DNA from: a candidate division SR1 bacterium
GTDB taxonomy: Bacteria > Patescibacteriota > Gracilibacteria > Absconditabacterales > Absconditicoccaceae
DNA: 13,458 nucleotides
Direction of reading: 5' to 3'
NCBI GenBank assembly: GCA_025997135.1
Contig: BNUE01000031.1
Coordinates: 1 to 13,458 of the forward strand
In this document: positions 9,171 through 13,458 of the stretch, one piece after another
How positions within the stretch are numbered: the stretch's first letter is position 1
How the letters are laid out: each line of letters begins with the position of its first letter
Notes under the pieces: generated by a model
Databases searched by the model: none
The model's input: the letters and a program-made list of their open reading frames with translations, nothing else
Told to the model about the DNA's origin: nothing
Made by a program: the position numbers and the translations under genes

Positions 9171-12100
9171 ATGCAACATACTTGAAAGAAAAAACTAGTT
9201 TATTTTACTCTGATTATATACTCTCTACGGCTGATTTTTCAGCAGTTTTCAGCGTTTTTCGAGACTTGGGCAAAAGAAGTAAACATCCCTCACGTGAATA
9301 TCATAACTATCCTAGTTGATAACCAGATTTATTCTTCTATTTCTGCGGATTTAGAGCGGTATTCTACTCAGTATTTGCAGCCCAAGATTACAGATTCCAA
9401 GGCTCTTGTGATTCCACTAGATCTCAAAACTATGGATACTATCCAGATTTATAAAATGCTGGAAAACGTGTATTTTGACGGTCTAGAGGGCGTAAATTCG
9501 ACATTAAATGGTCTGATTTTAATCGGAAAAATACCATTGCCAGTCGTTAATCAAAACGGCTATATCTTCCCGACAATATACCCATACGTGGATTTTCTAG
9601 AGCAAAAGTATCTGCGAGATGATGCCAGTCAGTATTTTATCCCAAATTGAAATGCAGCCTGACAAGCAGAGATTTGGCATTGATTGATAGATTTTGACAC
9701 TGATATTGCCGCCTACCAGGACTTTTTCAATAAAATCAGAAAATATAAAGCTGATCCAAACTGATTTATTGGCGATCAGATGCGATACGAAGACTTCATA
9801 GCCTCCAAAAATGCTTTCCAGCTGCTAAATACTCAGATGTACCAAAATAAAATGCTTTTCGCAGAGGATTTAGCTTATCAGAGATACACTCCACTGATGC
9901 AGAAACTTTTTCAGGCAGGGCAAAATGATGCAATTTCAGGGATGATGAACGATCTTTCTCAGTCCTTAGTTAAGTTATGAGATGGAAACGTAGATTTATG
10001 AGATTCTATGGATTTGATAAATTCATCTTCAGACAGCATATCTCAGACAAAATCAGTCGAACAAACCATCAAAAAGAGCTTTTTAGCCGATTATCCATCG
10101 CTTTTTAATCCAATGCTTTCAGTCGTGCAGAGGGAAAATGTGATGGCATGAGGTAGACGAGTAAAAACAATCACCGGATCTGATGGAAATGCAACGACTA
10201 TTGCAAAAGCCGATACCTCATCTACTATCATCAATACCAAAGATGTCATAAACTGAGGATCTGCTGATATGCAGGGTGTTTTAGCTAATTTTAATACACT
10301 TTTGGAGGAGGCAGTGGACAATAAGATTAAATCAGAAAGGTATGATATGGATATTGTGATGCCTGTCTCTCTAGTCTACAAAGAGATGTTAGGCCAAAAG
10401 ATCGATTATACGTTGTGGACTAAAACTAAATTTGATATTTTTACTACTGAGTATGAAAATTTTTATTTCGGCAAATCAGCTAGTCTGATTGAAACAGCCA
10501 AAGATCTCAGTATGTACAGATGAACATATAGAAATCTAGCTACTTTGAGCTGAGTTTTGTATTCTAATCTACCTAGTTCATCATTTAATTCTGCACAATC
10601 TGATCGTGATACTACACAATTACAAAACAAATCTGTATGAGCCTCGTATGATGTTTTCTCGACTCAGGTGGAGGCAAACAGAGGTTATAACCTGAAAAAT
10701 TCACAGTCAGAATACGAAACATACAAGAAGCTCAGATGATATAGAGAGTATGAATTGAGCTGTAAAAAATATGCTATCAATATCAATTTCTTAAATATTC
10801 ATCGACTCTGTATGCAGTGAGAGCGAGCTCCAAAGAAAGTCGATAATAAAGTTCTAGTCTGTGATGAAACGCATGAAGATGGCTGTGAATCCATGGAACA
10901 ATTCGCTCTGAGAAAGCGGTGATGAGCCTCTCCCATAAATCTCGATTTCGATGCTTTACAGCAGGGCGTCTATCAACTCAAAAGTTTCTCATGATTTAAT
11001 GCAATCCAAACAATCTATGATATAGGAGGAAGCAAGTCTCTACCTAGCAAAATAATCAAGACTTCTACGGATGGTAAACCTGTCGTGATCACTCCAAAAG
11101 ATATATACGGATACCAAGAAACCTGAGCAAATACATATTTAGCAGTCGAGACATACGGTTCTCCGATAGCTATACAGTGGACAGAGTGGATGAATTGGGA
11201 AGGACACTATCAGCCATTTCAGATTCCTGCTTTGGATGGAGCCAAACATATTCCGTATTCAGAATTAGATTTTTTTGTCAATCATTCGGGATTAGACGCA
11301 GGGGCAAAGCGAGTTTACAAGAGAGATTGAAATCAGTTTACATCATCCTCGACTAGAAGCACCAAAATAAACCCCAACGATTGCCTAAATGAAGACTCAT
11401 CCAAAAAATGTGGCACAGCCAAAGAATACACATACAAGATCATACCTTCAATAGTGAAAAATACAGAAATCTGATTAGACGAACTAAATGGCTACGAAAC
11501 TACGTTATTCTCGACCTGAAGCCAGTATTATCGTTATTATCAAATGCTGGCAAAAGCAATCTTACAGCTAGAACAGTCTTTAACAGGAGAAATCCCAACT
11601 GATATTTTAGAGCAGTGAAACGGAGTCTCAGTAGGACTTTCTCAGATATGATTATCTATGAACGCCATAGAAGATGAAGCTGCAAAATGAGCAAATGCAG
11701 ATACGGGCAAAATAATGTCAAAATTACAAGATATAGAAACATTGTTAAAAAATTATAGATTTCAGGAAAATAATGATGTTTCCATGCAAAAAATGTATGA
11801 TATAGTAGATGAAGTTAATACAAATAATATTGCAAATATTCTAGCTCAGATCCAGAAATTCGAGGAGGAACAGATCAAATTATGAAATAAAATTCCATTT
11901 GCTAGCGGTCGATATGACTCAGTAAAGTCGCGTTTAGAAGGTTTAGACGTTATGTTTCAGCGTTATGTAAACTCAGCTTATAATGCTGAATATCAGAGAC
12001 TCAATTTATCTTTGACATCCTATATCAATCGTTTACAAAAGATTATCGCAGATAATTCAAATACAAGAGCTTGACGTAATAATTGAGAACTAGACAAAAA

Positions 12101-13458
12101 AGTTATAGACGAGATCAAAGACTTGATAAAATCAGTTTGAGATGTTGAAAATATAGATAACAATAAACAGCTTTCTTATCTATTGACTAATTTTTTCCAT
12201 ATTATCATTCCTGATAATTGACCTAATTATGTTTTATGGAAGGCAAAAGCTGATACTTTCAATTCCAAGAGAATTGCGACAGAAGTGGTCTCCACTTTTA
12301 TAAACACTTTTGAACGCAAAAATCAGGATGAAAAGCTGAAAATTCCTGGTCTAAATTTACTGACTCTTGATCGTCCTATTGATTCCCCACGTTATGTCAC
12401 ATTTCAATCCATTGCGGCAAAACCGATCAAATTTATCTATCCAGATTTATACAAGGTAGAAGTCTTTAACCAGTCATGAACCCAGCAGTCTCTAAAAACT
12501 ATCGAGCAAATTGAAGACTCTTTAATCATATATCTACATACAAAAGTACAAGAATATAATTCCTATCTTCGTGAAACCAAAGCGACAACTAATAATTTGC
12601 CACAATATACCATTCTTTCTCAGCTGTGATATTTGACAGCAAGTCCTATTGGACGTTCGTATCAGACTTTTTTCTCTTATTCAGATTTATTAGATGCAAT
12701 TGGAGGAGAGAGTCAATTAGAGGTGATCGCAGAGATGCTTTATTATCAGAATCTCACAAATAAAGAGAAAGAAAACTCAGATAATGTGCTGGAAGATCTA
12801 AATAATATCAAAAATACATTCAATGTAAACAACAAAATATCATACGTGATGAGTGAATACTTAGTTGAGTGAAATAATAAATCACAGCTGGTACTCCCTA
12901 ATTATAAAGGTACATGATATGAAGTGGCATACATAAATTCTGATGGAAATGATTTCCTACAAATCGCAGATACGCCTGATTTTATCTGAGTTGCAGTGCA
13001 GAGACAGACTGAATTTGATAGCAAATCAAAAAAAACTGATTTGACCGATCCTTTAATATTACAACTCGAAGAAGTATGCTGAATACCGCAGGATGGCTCA
13101 GTAATGTTATTTGAGATTTCTGGAGGCGAAGTTAGCTCTCCTCGGTTATCTGCCTTCCAGTGCTGGCTTCGTGGTACAGGAACTATCTCAGATCCAACTG
13201 ATCCTGGAATATTGTATTCCCCTTTAAAATTCGAAATTAACAGTAAAGAAGCACGCTGACCATGGTTACAAGATTTTGACCTCACCAATTTTACTCGAAA
13301 AAGTCTTGGCTCTAGTGTTTTATCATATGTCAGAGAGGATAGCCATGCAGATATTTGGCGAGACAAAGCAGAAGATTTTATCTCAGATACTAAAGATGCT
13401 TATGATGGGATTGCAGTTCAAATTAGAGATGAAAAGGCAAATTTAGATGCAGAGACTC
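9171..13458 (+). CDS. Very large, probably exported protein of unknown function (3' end outside window)
   Basis: With TGA as Gly the frame is open from ATG 9171 to the right edge, giving at least 1429 residues. I do not recognise it as a named family. The N-terminus MQHTGKKKLVYFTLIIYSL has basic residues followed by a hydrophobic stretch to about residue 31, like a signal peptide or anchor, so the product is probably exported. Residues 44-171 look like an alpha/beta domain: IITILVDN, a predicted helix, LNGLILIGKIPLPV (112-125), IYPYVDF, then AEIWHG (166-171). This order recalls C25 (gingipain-like) peptidase folds, but I see no catalytic His/Cys pair, so I assign no activity. The rest alternates Ser/Asn/Gln-rich segments with long charged helical stretches. 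I count only eight cysteines, including the close pairs Cys564/Cys572 and Cys738/Cys747. No other membrane segment is obvious. The ATG follows a consensus -10 box and has no Shine-Dalgarno site. Confidence 0.85.

Noticed and set aside
11408..11602. Plus-strand 64-codon frame as a possible frameshift in the giant gene
   Set aside because: It is in a different frame, but the main frame stays open through the same stretch when TGA is Gly, so there is no frameshift.
12902..13366. Minus-strand open frame of 154 codons
   Set aside because: It lies fully inside the plus-strand giant gene, whose frame continues on both sides; the composition looks like a reverse-strand shadow.

Overview
The window reads coherently only if TGA is translated as glycine (genetic code 25), with TAA and TAG as the only stops. 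Under the standard code every gene breaks into short pieces. With TGA as Gly, nine long gap-free reading frames appear, and TGA falls on invariant glycines: the P-loop of FtsK, the first motif of RuvC, the TOPRIM motif of GyrB and the YrdC core of Sua5. TGA-Gly recoding is known from the Candidate Phyla Radiation lineages Gracilibacteria (BD1-5) and Absconditabacteria (SR1). The AT-rich sequence, the lack of recognisable Shine-Dalgarno sites and the tight gene packing fit such a small-genome, probably host-dependent bacterium. I cannot separate the two phyla from this sequence.

Layout. Positions 3-428 (+) hold the 3' end of an RNase H-like (DEDD-type) exonuclease domain protein. Positions 506-2749 (+) hold a full-length FtsK/SpoIIIE DNA translocase, which converges tail to tail, 17 bases apart, with a long minus-strand cluster. 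Read in its own direction, from 8912 down to 2767, the cluster is holB (clamp-loader delta prime), sua5 (tRNA threonylcarbamoyl-AMP synthase), gyrB, a ZIP-family metal transporter, atpG (F1 ATP synthase gamma) and ruvC. holB and sua5 are 4 bases apart; gyrB, zip, atpG and ruvC follow with gaps of 16, 59 and 15 bases. A 109-base gap before gyrB may hold a second promoter.

A 258-base AT-rich divergent region (8913-9170) carries a good sigma70-type promoter toward holB and a consensus -10 box toward the plus-strand gene that starts at 9171. That gene runs off the right edge after at least 1429 codons. It encodes a very large, apparently exported protein of unknown function and is the least explained element of the window.

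Most of the genes serve chromosome maintenance: FtsK segregates chromosomes, RuvC resolves Holliday junctions, GyrB supercoils DNA, HolB loads the sliding clamp, and the partial exonuclease is probably nucleic-acid processing. Sua5 belongs to tRNA modification, AtpG to bioenergetics and ZIP to metal uptake. atpG standing apart from other ATP synthase genes is unusual. I saw no tRNA, rRNA, CRISPR array, insertion sequence or clear terminator hairpin.
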